A DNA stretch of 64,000 nucleotides, from contig VXTR01000053.1 in NCBI GenBank assembly GCA_009837355.1, forward strand, positions 1 through 64,000, in the 5' to 3' direction. This stretch comes from Chloroflexota bacterium. Its GTDB lineage: Bacteria; Chloroflexota; Dehalococcoidia; Lucifugimonadales; UBA3495. Under the pieces are notes generated by a model. That model saw only the letters and a program-made list of their open reading frames with translations. It made no database searches and was not told the DNA's origin. This document shows positions 52,661-60,072 of this stretch, piece by piece; position 1 is the stretch's first letter, and each line of letters begins with the position of its first letter. The translations under genes were made by a program, and so were the position numbers.

Positions 52661-53080
52661 TTAGCGGCTGGCAGAAGCCCCTGAGAGACGGCCAATGCCG
52701 GCCCGCGCGCAGTCCTCGTCCTCCTGCGCCGTGCCGCCGCTGCCGCCCACCGCGCCAATCAGCTCTCCGTTCATGTAGATGGGCAATGCTCCCTGGCCGG
52801 GCACGAACTCACCACGCTCCACTTCCATCACGGCTCGCATGATCGGCGTGGTCGAGCGCTCGGTAAGGTCCCCGCTGGGCTCCCCAAAGCAGGCCGAAGC
52901 CCGCGCCTTGCCTCGCGACACGTAAGGCGTCCGCCAGGCGGAACCGTCCATCTTGCACATGGTAATCAGGTCGCCGCGCGCGTCCACCACTGAGAAACTG
53001 AACGCTTTGCCCAAATCCAGGGCAGCAGCTTTAGCGCCGGCCAGCACGAGTTCGGCCTGATCCAGGGTGATGTTAGGCAT
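52661..53080 (-). CDS. GlcG/HbpS-type haem-binding protein
   Basis: The 139-residue protein has the GlcG pattern: ITLDQAELVLAGAKAAALDLG, FSVVDARGDLITMCKMDGS and FVPGQGALPIYMNGELIGAVG. GlcG-like proteins bind haem or act in corrin-linked redox sensing. A TGCTATAAT promoter lies about 53 bases upstream. Confidence 0.87.
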   Translation of the reverse strand: MPNITLDQAELVLAGAKAAALDLGKAFSFSVVDARGDLITMCKMDGSAWRTPYVSRGKARASACFGEPSGDLTERSTTPIMRAVMEVERGEFVPGQGALPIYMNGELIGAVGGSGGTAQEDEDCARAGIGRLSGASASR

Positions 53081-53132
53081 TAGAAGTCTCCTTTCTGGTT
53101 GAGTCAGGTTGAGGCGGCGAACCGCCTGCGCT

Positions 53133-53141
53133 ATTATAGCA
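53133..53141 (-). promoter_or_regulatory. Extended -10 promoter of the GlcG-like gene (TGCTATAAT)
   Basis: Perfect TGCTATAAT on the minus strand, about 53 bases before the ATG of the GlcG-like gene. No clear -35 hexamer is present. Confidence 0.55.
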
Positions 53142-53202
53142 GGGCCGCCAGCGCATCACTTGATGTTGTCACAGGCCGGCTTTTCAAGGCGACTGCTTCA
53201 AT

Positions 53203-53349
53203 ATGTTCAGGTTCTTCGACTCGTTCAGCAAGGGCTGTGGATGCGTCCTCGGCGCAGTCGTCGGCTTGGTCATTGCTATCGTCATTATCAGCCTGTTTTT
53301 TGCTGTCGACGCCAACGGATGCATCAATAGCTGGTGTATCGGTTTCTAA
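53203..53349 (+). CDS. Possible small membrane protein (48 residues)
   Basis: An open frame begins ATG at 53203 (MFRFFDSFSKGCGCVLGAVV) and ends TAA at 53347. Its middle, about residues 14-35 (VLGAVVGLVIAIVIISLFF), is a clear single membrane segment, with Cys pairs before and after it. No good Shine-Dalgarno sequence is visible, and the frame lies in the 300-base gap between the GlcG-like gene and the LLM monooxygenase gene. It could be real or chance. Confidence 0.4.
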   Translation: MFRFFDSFSKGCGCVLGAVVGLVIAIVIISLFFAVDANGCINSWCIGF

Positions 53350-53380
53350 ATCTCTCCGGTCGTCTATCCAAGAGCATTTT

Positions 53381-54325
53381 ATGCAGTTCGGTTTCTACCT
53401 GCCCAACCATGGCCCCAACGCCCAGCCCGGCCCGCTGGCGCAAATCGCCCGGACCGGCGACCGCCTCGGCTTCTACTGCATGGTGGCCGGCGACCACGTC
53501 CTGGTGCCCGGCCGCATCGACTCGCCCTATCCCTACACCGTCGGCGGCGAGTTCCCCACTGGCGAAAGCGGCGAGTACTTTGAGCAGCTGACCCTCCTCA
53601 CTTACCTGGCCGGCGTAACGGAAAACATCCGCCTGGTGCCCAGCGTCATGATTGTTCCCTACCGCCCGCCTATCCTGGCCGCCAAAATCCTGGCCACGCT
53701 GGACGTGCTATCCCAGGGGCGACTGATTCTTGGCGTCGGTGTCGGCTGGATGGAGGAAGAGTTTGAGGCGCTGGGCACGCCACCCTTTGCCGAACGCGGC
53801 GCCGTAACCGACGAATACCTGCGCGCCTACAAGGAGCTGTGGACCAGCCCCAACCCGGAATTTGACGGCAAGTACGTGCAGTTCTCCAACATCCAGTTCT
53901 TGCCCAAGCCCGTGCAGAAACCCCATCCGCCTATCTGGGTCGGTGGGCAAAGCCGCCCCGCCATCCGCCGCGCCGCCACCATCGGCGATGGCTGGCACCC
54001 CGTCGGCACCATACCCGCGGCCACCCTGGAACCGGAGGAGCTGGCCGGCGACCTGGTAGCCCTCAACCGCTTCGCCGAACAGGCCGGCCGCAACCCTGCC
54101 GAGATACAGATCTCAATGAAAGCCCCGCTCTACGACCCGGCCACGATGCAATCCGGCCCCCGCCGTCGCTTCTCCGGCTCTCCCGACGCCATCCTGGAAG
54201 ACGTGCACACCTACGCCGAAGTGGGCGTATCCCACATCATCTTTGACATCCGCGGCAGCGACCTCAACCAGGCCTTGGAACGGCTGGACTGGTTCGCCGG
54301 CGACATCATGCGACACGTCGATTAG
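53381..54325 (+). CDS. LLM class flavin-dependent oxidoreductase (F420- or FMN-dependent)
   Basis: The 314-residue protein has the luciferase-like TIM-barrel layout: FGFYLPNHGPNAQPGPLAQIA, NIRLVPSVMIVPYRPPILAAK, the LILGVGVGWMEEEF segment and KPHPPIWVGGQSRPAIRRAA. Such proteins oxidise small organic substrates with a reduced flavin or F420. The ATG at 53381 follows a long open frame without homology. Many paralogues of this family are typical of SAR202-type genomes. The substrate is unknown. Confidence 0.92.
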   Translation: MQFGFYLPNHGPNAQPGPLAQIARTGDRLGFYCMVAGDHVLVPGRIDSPYPYTVGGEFPTGESGEYFEQLTLLTYLAGVTENIRLVPSVMIVPYRPPILAAKILATLDVLSQGRLILGVGVGWMEEEFEALGTPPFAERGAVTDEYLRAYKELWTSPNPEFDGKYVQFSNIQFLPKPVQKPHPPIWVGGQSRPAIRRAATIGDGWHPVGTIPAATLEPEELAGDLVALNRFAEQAGRNPAEIQISMKAPLYDPATMQSGPRRRFSGSPDAILEDVHTYAEVGVSHIIFDIRGSDLNQALERLDWFAGDIMRHVD

Positions 54326-54351
54326 CCCGCAGTGGCTACCCAAACAAAAAC

Positions 54352-54379
54352 GTAGGGGCGAATGGTTATTCGCCCCTAC
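54352..54379. repeat. Palindrome GTAGGGGCGAAT / ATTCGCCCCTAC at a convergent gene junction
   Basis: A perfect 12-bp inverted repeat with loop GGTT lies between the LLM gene end and the CaiB-type gene end. It may serve as a bidirectional terminator. It is the best copy of the family also found at 28551-28574 and 36894-36917. Confidence 0.75.
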
Positions 54380-54401
54380 TGCATTGCCATGACGGTCCGG
54401 A

Positions 54402-55616
54402 CTAGCCGGGGACTTCGTCGTAGTGGTCAAAGGTGCCGATGACGTTCGCCTCGTACAATGCCTGCACCTGCTCCTCGCTGTAGTCCAGCAGGCCCGTCAG
54501 CACGTCTTCGTTGTGCTCGCCAACCCGCGGAGTGGTGCCCACCACCGCCGGCGTCCGGCTGAAGTGCCAGAAGTCGCCGGACACTGCAATGCTGCCGGCC
54601 AGGAAGTCGTCCACCTCAACCATGGCTCGCCGCTCCCAGGGATGCGGGTCGGCGGCGGCCTGGGCGATGGTGTTCACCGGCGCAGCCACCACGTCATGGT
54701 GAGTGAAGTGCGCAATGGCTTCCCGCATGCTCATGTTGGCCATCAACGCGCGCATCGCCTCGTTGATGGCCTCGCCGTTCCTCCCCCGCTCGTGGCGGGT
54801 GGTGAAACGCGGGTCTTCCAGCCACTCCGGCTTGCCCAGCGCGTTGCACACCCGATGCCAGTGGTGCTGGTCGCCGGCCGAAATCAGCACCCAGCCGTCC
54901 GCGCAGGGATACGTCCCCGACGGCGGCGCCGCCGACTCGCCCCGACGCGGCTCAATGCCGGCGCCGTGATATGCCGTAACCGGAATCTCGGTGTAGCTGT
55001 AGCCGGTGTCGGCCAGGCAGGCGTCGATGGTCTGTCCCTCGCCGGAGGTCTCCCGCTCGTGCAGTGCGGCCAGCGTGCCGATGGCGGCGTGCAGCGCCGT
55101 GGTACGGTCGATGATGGGCACGCCGGCGCGAATCGGCGGCATTCCCTCTTCGCCGGTAACCATGGCGATGCCGGACATAGTCTGCCCGATGGGGTCGTAG
55201 CCAATCTGCTCCCGGTAGGGGCCGAACTGCCCGTAAGCCGACACGTTCACCATGATGATCCGCGGGTTCAGCTCATACAGCTTGTCGTAGCCGAAGCCCA
55301 TGATGTCAATGGTACCGGGGCGGAAGTTTTGCACCAGCACGTCGGAAACCTTGACCAGCTTGCTCAGGACTTCCTTGCCCTCTTCCTTGCGCAGGTCGAT
55401 GCTCAGGCTCTTCTTGCCGCTGTTGTACTGCACCCAGTACGCCGACTGCTTGCGCACCCAGGGAGCGTGATAGCGGGTCTCTTCTCCGCCCAGCCGCTCC
55501 ACTTTGATGACTTCCGCGCCCAGCCGGGCCAGCACTTGCGCGCAGCGGGGGCCGGCCTGGTGCCGACCGAGGTCAATTACACGTATTCCGTCCAGGGGGC
55601 CTTTCGCTTCTGCCAT
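54402..55616 (-). CDS. CaiB/BaiF family CoA-transferase
   Basis: The 404-residue protein has the family III CoA-transferase layout: GIRVIDLGRHQAGPRCAQVLARLGAEVIKVE, the SLSIDLRKEEG block, FRPGTIDIMGFGYD and YGQFGPYREQIGYDPIGQ (reported in parts). The catalytic Asp is the one in ACLADTGYS. It transfers CoA between carboxylates. The donor and acceptor are not known. ATG 55616 follows AAGGAG. It is divergent from nothing nearby; the next upstream feature is a gene remnant. Confidence 0.92.
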   Translation of the reverse strand: MAEAKGPLDGIRVIDLGRHQAGPRCAQVLARLGAEVIKVERLGGEETRYHAPWVRKQSAYWVQYNSGKKSLSIDLRKEEGKEVLSKLVKVSDVLVQNFRPGTIDIMGFGYDKLYELNPRIIMVNVSAYGQFGPYREQIGYDPIGQTMSGIAMVTGEEGMPPIRAGVPIIDRTTALHAAIGTLAALHERETSGEGQTIDACLADTGYSYTEIPVTAYHGAGIEPRRGESAAPPSGTYPCADGWVLISAGDQHHWHRVCNALGKPEWLEDPRFTTRHERGRNGEAINEAMRALMANMSMREAIAHFTHHDVVAAPVNTIAQAAADPHPWERRAMVEVDDFLAGSIAVSGDFWHFSRTPAVVGTTPRVGEHNEDVLTGLLDYSEEQVQALYEANVIGTFDHYDEVPG

Positions 55617-55720
55617 GACCGGTTCTCCTTGATTGTACTGCTTCGTGGCGATGATAAGTGTCGCCATTCTACGCCGGGATTCCGCAATGGGCAAGCGCAG
55701 CAATCCAGGCAGGGCCTTAC

Positions 55721-55740
55721 AAAACTCCCTCCCCCCTCGC
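55721..55740. repeat. Partial copy of the ybeY/57-kb palindromic repeat
   Basis: The 20-base AAAACTCCCTCCCCCCTCGC matches the left half of the repeat at 57171-57213 (AAAACTCCCTCTCCCCTCGC) with one difference. The right half is absent. It flanks the membrane-protein remnant. Confidence 0.6.
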
Positions 55741-55743
55741 TCA

Positions 55744-56111
55744 TTACCCGTCTCCTACCGCAGCGCCGGCCGTCGCCACCGGACGCGCCGTGTCTTGGAA
55801 ATAGATGCCGCGCCAGAACCCACTGCCGATCACCGTTCCAACTACCACCAACGTAAACGCCGCTCCGGAGATCGCCATAACCTTCCCGGACGGCCAGAAA
55901 TCGGCCAGGCTTCCGTACAGCAGGTTGGCGAACGCCATGCTCCCTCCGATGTGCATGGAGTACGCCGACGACAGCCGACGCCTAGCGCAGCCATCAGCGC
56001 GTAAACGTCGTTCGCGTTGAACGTCACTCCGTCGGGCGACAGTTTCTCCAACGCCAGCGGCGTAGCGTTATAATCTACCCTCGCCTGATATTCGCGACTG
56101 TTACCCAACAA
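55744..56111 (-). pseudogene. Frameshifted, truncated membrane-protein remnant (MFS-like)
   Basis: Two overlapping reading frames on the minus strand give a continuous membrane-protein-like text when joined at about 55985: first FNANDVYALMAALGVG, then, in the next frame, LSSAYSMHIGGSMAFANLLYG, followed by GSLADFWPSGKVMAISGAAF and a further membrane segment. The SMAFANLLYGSLADFW block resembles transporters of the MFS type, though this is weak. The start and most of a full transporter are missing. It lies within a 509-base gap between the CaiB-type and Gfo-type genes. Confidence 0.5.
56069..56074 (+). promoter_or_regulatory. -10 element (TATAAT) before the Gfo/Idh/MocA gene
   Basis: TATAAT lies 52 bases upstream of the ATG at 56126, in the remnant region. 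No clear -35 is present. Confidence 0.4.
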
Positions 56112-56125
56112 CCGGGAGAATAGCT

Positions 56126-57160
56126 ATGTCTGAACCGATACGAGTGGGGCTAATCGGCGCCGGTGGCAACGTCCGCAACCGCCACATCCCCGGCTTCCAG
56201 GGCGTGGACGACTGCGAGATTGTCGCCGTCGCCAACCGCACCGTCCGGTCCGGCCGTGTCGTTGCCGACCAGTTCAACATTCCCAAGGTGTACGGACACT
56301 GGCGGGAAATCCTGGAGGACGACGAAATCAACGCCGTCTGCATCGGCACCTGGCCCTACATGCACCGCGCCATTACCCTGGCCGCCCTGGAGGCAGGCAA
56401 GCACGTACTCACCGAGGCCCGCATGGCCAACGACGCCGAGGAAGCCCGCGATATGTTACGCGCGTCACGTGCCCACCCGCACCTCGTCTGCCAGCTCACC
56501 CCGACTTCCACCAGCTACACCATCGACAACGTCATCAAGCGTCTCATCAACGAAGGATACTTGGGCGAGTTGCTGTCCGTGGATTTCACCTCCCTCCAGA
56601 ACAACTTCGCCGATTTCGACGGCCCCCTCCATTGGCGGCACGACCGCGCCCTCAGCGGCTACAACACCCTCAACATCGGCGCGTCCTATGAGTCCATGAT
56701 GCGTTGGCTGGGCCGCGGAACCCGCGTCATGGCCATGTCTAAAATCCACGTCCCCTACCGCAGAGACGGCGCCGGTCACCTCGCGTCCGTCTCCATACCC
56801 GACCACGTCGACATCCTCTACGAGCTGGCCAATGGCGCCCAGGTCCATATGCAGATGAGCGCCACCTCAGGCCTTAACCGAGGCAACGAGATCTGGATGT
56901 TCGGCGCCGACGGCACTATCCACGTTGATTCCCAGCGCCGCGTCTGGGCCGGCAAGCGCGGAGACCCCGAGCTGACCCAAGTGCCCAACCCGACGGAGAC
57001 CCAGGCCCGCTACCGCGTCGAAGAGCAGTTCACCAACGCCATCCGAGGCACCGAAATTGTGGACATGGTGGCCTTCGAGACCGGCGTCCACTACATGGAA
57101 TGGACCGAGGCAGTCATCCGAAGCGCTATGACCGGCCAGGCCGTGTACCTGCCCCTGTAA
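56126..57160 (+). CDS. Gfo/Idh/MocA family oxidoreductase
   Basis: The 344-residue protein has the N-terminal Rossmann fold (VGLIGAGGNVRNRHI), the substrate-domain region EAGKHVLTEARMAND (the usual EKP/ECP-type lysine site is EAR here) and a C-terminal domain ending TEAVIRSAMTGQAVYLP. Members act as NAD(P)-dependent sugar or inositol dehydrogenases. The lack of the usual EKP lysine hints at an altered reaction. The gene stands alone. Confidence 0.9.
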   Translation: MSEPIRVGLIGAGGNVRNRHIPGFQGVDDCEIVAVANRTVRSGRVVADQFNIPKVYGHWREILEDDEINAVCIGTWPYMHRAITLAALEAGKHVLTEARMANDAEEARDMLRASRAHPHLVCQLTPTSTSYTIDNVIKRLINEGYLGELLSVDFTSLQNNFADFDGPLHWRHDRALSGYNTLNIGASYESMMRWLGRGTRVMAMSKIHVPYRRDGAGHLASVSIPDHVDILYELANGAQVHMQMSATSGLNRGNEIWMFGADGTIHVDSQRRVWAGKRGDPELTQVPNPTETQARYRVEEQFTNAIRGTEIVDMVAFETGVHYMEWTEAVIRSAMTGQAVYLPL

Positions 57161-57170
57161 GAAAGTGTCC

Positions 57171-57213
57171 AAAACTCCCTCTCCCCTCGCGGGAGAGGGC
57201 CGGGGTGAGGGGG
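57171..57213. repeat. Palindromic interspersed repeat (intergenic copy)
   Basis: CCCTCTCCC and GGGAGAGGG form a 9-bp stem (57177-57185 with 57191-57199), followed by CCGGGGTGAGGGGG. The same structure is inside ybeY at 21144-21185. It lies between two convergent genes. Confidence 0.75.
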
Positions 57214-57245
57214 CGCCCTGCGTTTCCTCACTTCCCTTATTGCAA

Positions 57246-58517
57246 TCAGACGGCCCCCTCGGCCTCCAACTCGGCCAACTGCTCCGCCGTCAGCCCGCCC
57301 AAAGTGCACAAGACCTCCGCGTTGTGCTGACCCAGCGTTGGCGGCGCTCCCACGGCGGCCGGCTCGCACCCTGTCAGTCGTATCGGCGTCGCCAGCGACC
57401 GGAACGTTCCGCCGATGGTGTCGTCGGTGTCAACGTACATCCCTCGCGCCGCCAGCTGCGGGCAGTTCGCCAGGTCCGATATGCTCTGCGTAACGCCCAT
57501 GGAAAACCCTATTTCCGTCAGCTTGCCGGCTACTTCCCACTTGGGCCGCTGCGACGACCATTCTTCAATCGCCGGTATCACCTGCTCAAATACGAAATCG
57601 GCGTCGGGAAACTGCTCCAAATACCGTTCGTCCTGCTCCGGCAAATCACTGCGGCCCACCAGCTCCCACATCGCGGCCAGCCGTTGCGGACTGCGCACGC
57701 CGGCCATGATTACGTAGCCGTCCGCCGCTTCAAAGACCAACCCCGGCCCCAGCGACGCCTGCCGGGTGCGTCCGTGCGTGTAATCGCCGGTATGCCCAGT
57801 AGCCTGGTAAGCGTTCATGTTGCTCACCAGGTGCGATGCCATGCAGTCGTACATCGCCACGTCAACGTGCTGCCCCACTCCCGTCCGCCTCCGGGTTTCC
57901 AACGCCAGCACAATGCCCAAAGCCGTCCACACGCCCGGCACCGAATCGCCGATATTGTCGCCCACCGCCTGCGGACGGCCACCCGGATCGCCGGTAACCT
58001 CCATCCATCCCGACATGGCCTGTATCGCCAGGTTGTTGGCCGGCCAGTCCGAGTACGGCCCACGCGCCCCCTCGCCGTCGCCATAGCCAGTAATCTCCGC
58101 GTAAATCAGCCGGGGGTTGATTTCGCTCAGCCGGTCGTAGCCCAGTTCCAGCCGGCGAAACGCCCCCGGCCCCCAGTTGTCCAGCAGCACGTCCGAGTTG
58201 GCCACCAGCGTCTCAAACGCCTCCTTGCAGACCGCATTCCGCAAGTCTAGCGTAACCGATTTCTTGTTGCGGTTCACGCCCAGAAACCGGCTGCTCACCC
58301 GTCCGGTATCGTCATCCCCGATGAACGGCTGCCGACCCCGCGCCAAATCCCCGGTGCGAGGCCGCTCAATCTTGATAACCTCGGCCCCCATGTCCGCCAG
58401 AATCTGCGAACAAAACGGCCCCGCCACAATATGCGTAGCATCCAGCACCCGAACCCCGGTCAGGGGTAATGATAGTCGGTTAACTGGAGTGAGAGACTGG
58501 TCCTGGAAGTCGGGCAT
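57246..58517 (-). CDS. CaiB/BaiF family CoA-transferase (second copy)
   Basis: The 423-residue protein is a second family III CoA-transferase: LTGVRVLDATHIVAGPFCSQI, ADMGAEVIKIERPRTGDLARG, SVTLDLRNAVCKEAF and YSDWPANNLAIQAMSGWM. Its catalytic Asp would be in VDVAMYDCMAS. It differs clearly from the 54.4-kb paralogue. ATG 58517 was chosen, with GAGGG upstream; an ATG at 58535 is possible. The substrate is unknown. Confidence 0.92.
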   Translation of the reverse strand: MPDFQDQSLTPVNRLSLPLTGVRVLDATHIVAGPFCSQILADMGAEVIKIERPRTGDLARGRQPFIGDDDTGRVSSRFLGVNRNKKSVTLDLRNAVCKEAFETLVANSDVLLDNWGPGAFRRLELGYDRLSEINPRLIYAEITGYGDGEGARGPYSDWPANNLAIQAMSGWMEVTGDPGGRPQAVGDNIGDSVPGVWTALGIVLALETRRRTGVGQHVDVAMYDCMASHLVSNMNAYQATGHTGDYTHGRTRQASLGPGLVFEAADGYVIMAGVRSPQRLAAMWELVGRSDLPEQDERYLEQFPDADFVFEQVIPAIEEWSSQRPKWEVAGKLTEIGFSMGVTQSISDLANCPQLAARGMYVDTDDTIGGTFRSLATPIRLTGCEPAAVGAPPTLGQHNAEVLCTLGGLTAEQLAELEAEGAV

Positions 58518-58555
58518 AGTTGGAGACCCTCGCATAGTGTTGACAAGAGACAGAC

Positions 58556-58954
58556 TTACAACCTGTGAACCGTCGCCAGCGACGCCATCCTGCGGTCCAG
58601 CGTCAGCGTTTCCAACCCCGCCCGGTGATAATCGTCTGCTATTAGCCGGTCGAACAGCCCCGGGTTTCCCTCAGCCTGCAGCGCCAGGATGATGGCCTGG
58701 CCGTTCAGCGGAGCAATCAGCCCACTGGTGAGGACGTCAGCCAGGACAGCCTTGGCATCTTTATCCTCAACTCCGTAGTGGTGCCTCATGGCGACATAGG
58801 CTTCCCCGATGACCATATTGGACACGAAGACCTCTCTGCCCTGGTCTTCAACCAGCGCGCGAAGTGATTCTACGCACTGCTGGAAGTCCCCTGCCGGCTC
58901 TCCAGTTGCCAACCTCACCAGAACCGAAGTATCAATCCCGTAAGGCTGGGTCAT
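58556..58954 (-). CDS. PIN domain toxin-like ribonuclease (VapC type)
   Basis: The 132-residue protein has PIN-domain acidic residues: GIDTSVLVRLATGEP (first Asp), NMVIGEAYVAMRHHYG (Glu) and GLFDRLIADDYH...LTLDRRM (late Asps). It should cut RNA with Mg2+. It overlaps the upstream AbrB-type gene by 23 bases, the usual antitoxin-toxin order. Confidence 0.85.
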   Translation of the reverse strand: MTQPYGIDTSVLVRLATGEPAGDFQQCVESLRALVEDQGREVFVSNMVIGEAYVAMRHHYGVEDKDAKAVLADVLTSGLIAPLNGQAIILALQAEGNPGLFDRLIADDYHRAGLETLTLDRRMASLATVHRL

Positions 58955-59174
58955 AGGTCGTCTCACGGAACTTGCCGATGTCGAAAGGCGGGACCCCCTG
59001 AGGTATCTTGGATTGCAGGGTTCCCAGCCGAGAATAGTCGATGCGCCTGGGACGGATCAGGTAGCCGTCCGGGCTCTCGGTGAGTTCCAACTGGTCGCCG
59101 GGTTTCACACCCATGGCGTCCAGTACGCGGGCTGGAAAGGTTACCTGCCGTTTGGATGTAATCTTCACAATCAT
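58932..59174 (-). CDS. AbrB/MazE-like antitoxin domain protein
   Basis: The 80-residue protein begins MIVKITSKRQVTFPARVLDA, the swapped-hairpin AbrB DNA-binding fold, with GVKPGDQLELTESPDGYLI. The second half (RRIDYSRLGTLQSKI...) is the toxin-binding part. ATG 59174 was chosen because AAGGAAAA precedes it; an in-frame ATG at 59192 lacks a Shine-Dalgarno sequence. It pairs with the overlapping PIN gene. Confidence 0.87.
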   Translation of the reverse strand: MIVKITSKRQVTFPARVLDAMGVKPGDQLELTESPDGYLIRPRRIDYSRLGTLQSKIPQGVPPFDIGKFRETTYDPALRD

Positions 59175-59255
59175 AGCGTTTTCCTTACTCATATAGTATA
59201 TTTGGTAAGGCCGAACGTCAAGCCCGCCAGTTTGCGCGAAAAACCCCGCCATCAG

Positions 59256-60041
59256 TCAACTCACCCACTCCGCCAACGACCGCAGTGCCGCCCGCGCCCC
59301 CCGTCGCATTGGCTGGAAGTGGCTAAAGCAAATCACCTCAAAATCCAGCTCCGCCAGCTTCCGCACCGACTCCTTCGCCGCCGCCATGTCGCTGGAAAAC
59401 CACCGTGACGGCAACGTCAGCCGGTCCTGATACCGCTGCACTGCATCCGCTACCAGCAACACCCCCTCGTTGGGAAAGTGCAGGCTGATGCTACCCGGCG
59501 TGTGCCCCGGCGTGTGAATGACCCTTGCGCCGCCCAGCAGCGGCAGCGTATCGCCATCCTCCAGCGCAGTCGTCACCGCGAAAGCCGGCGCCGTCAACGG
59601 CGCAAATATCGGCCACAGCAGCGGACGCAGCCACATCGGATTGATTGGATTCGGTATCGGCGACTCCGACACTCCGCTCAAGTAAGGCGCTTCCACCCGG
59701 TGCGCCGCTACCGTAGCGCCAGTAGTCCGTTGCAGGCTGCGCATCCCGCCCACGTGGTCAGGGTGCCAGTGTGTCGCTATCAGTTGCTGCACCGAGTCCG
59801 GCCCGTACCCAATGTTGCGGAGGTAATTTAGCACTGGACGCTTGTGAAAATGCCGCCAGCCGGCGTCAATCACCGCAACCGATGGTTCCCCGCTTTCTTC
59901 ATCAGGCGTAATCACGATAAACGCACTGGTAGTGCCCAAGGCGCGTTGGTGCAGCCCCGGCAACACCTCTCCCACCCGCGCCCGCGGCCCCGGTATACTC
60001 GGCGGACGGTATATCGAAGCGTCAGGCGGTGGCCAGTCCAT
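59256..60041 (-). CDS. MBL-fold metallo-hydrolase
   Basis: The 261-residue protein has the metallo-beta-lactamase motif THWHPDHVGG (HxHxDH), a later histidine in IHTPGHTPGS and LLVADAVQRY (Asp). It hydrolyses a thioester, lactone or phosphodiester; the substrate is unknown. ATG 60041 was chosen because the longer frame overlaps the upstream CoA-ligase gene and has no homology. It lies downstream of the ligase gene on the same strand. Confidence 0.88.
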   Translation of the reverse strand: MDWPPPDASIYRPPSIPGPRARVGEVLPGLHQRALGTTSAFIVITPDEESGEPSVAVIDAGWRHFHKRPVLNYLRNIGYGPDSVQQLIATHWHPDHVGGMRSLQRTTGATVAAHRVEAPYLSGVSESPIPNPINPMWLRPLLWPIFAPLTAPAFAVTTALEDGDTLPLLGGARVIHTPGHTPGSISLHFPNEGVLLVADAVQRYQDRLTLPSRWFSSDMAAAKESVRKLAELDFEVICFSHFQPMRRGARAALRSLAEWVS

Positions 60042-60072
60042 GGTTGCGGTGTATCCAATACGTTGCGCTATG

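Noticed and set aside
58515-59174. Mobile element carrying the PIN/AbrB pair
   Set aside because: No transposase, terminal repeats or target duplication is visible around the pair.
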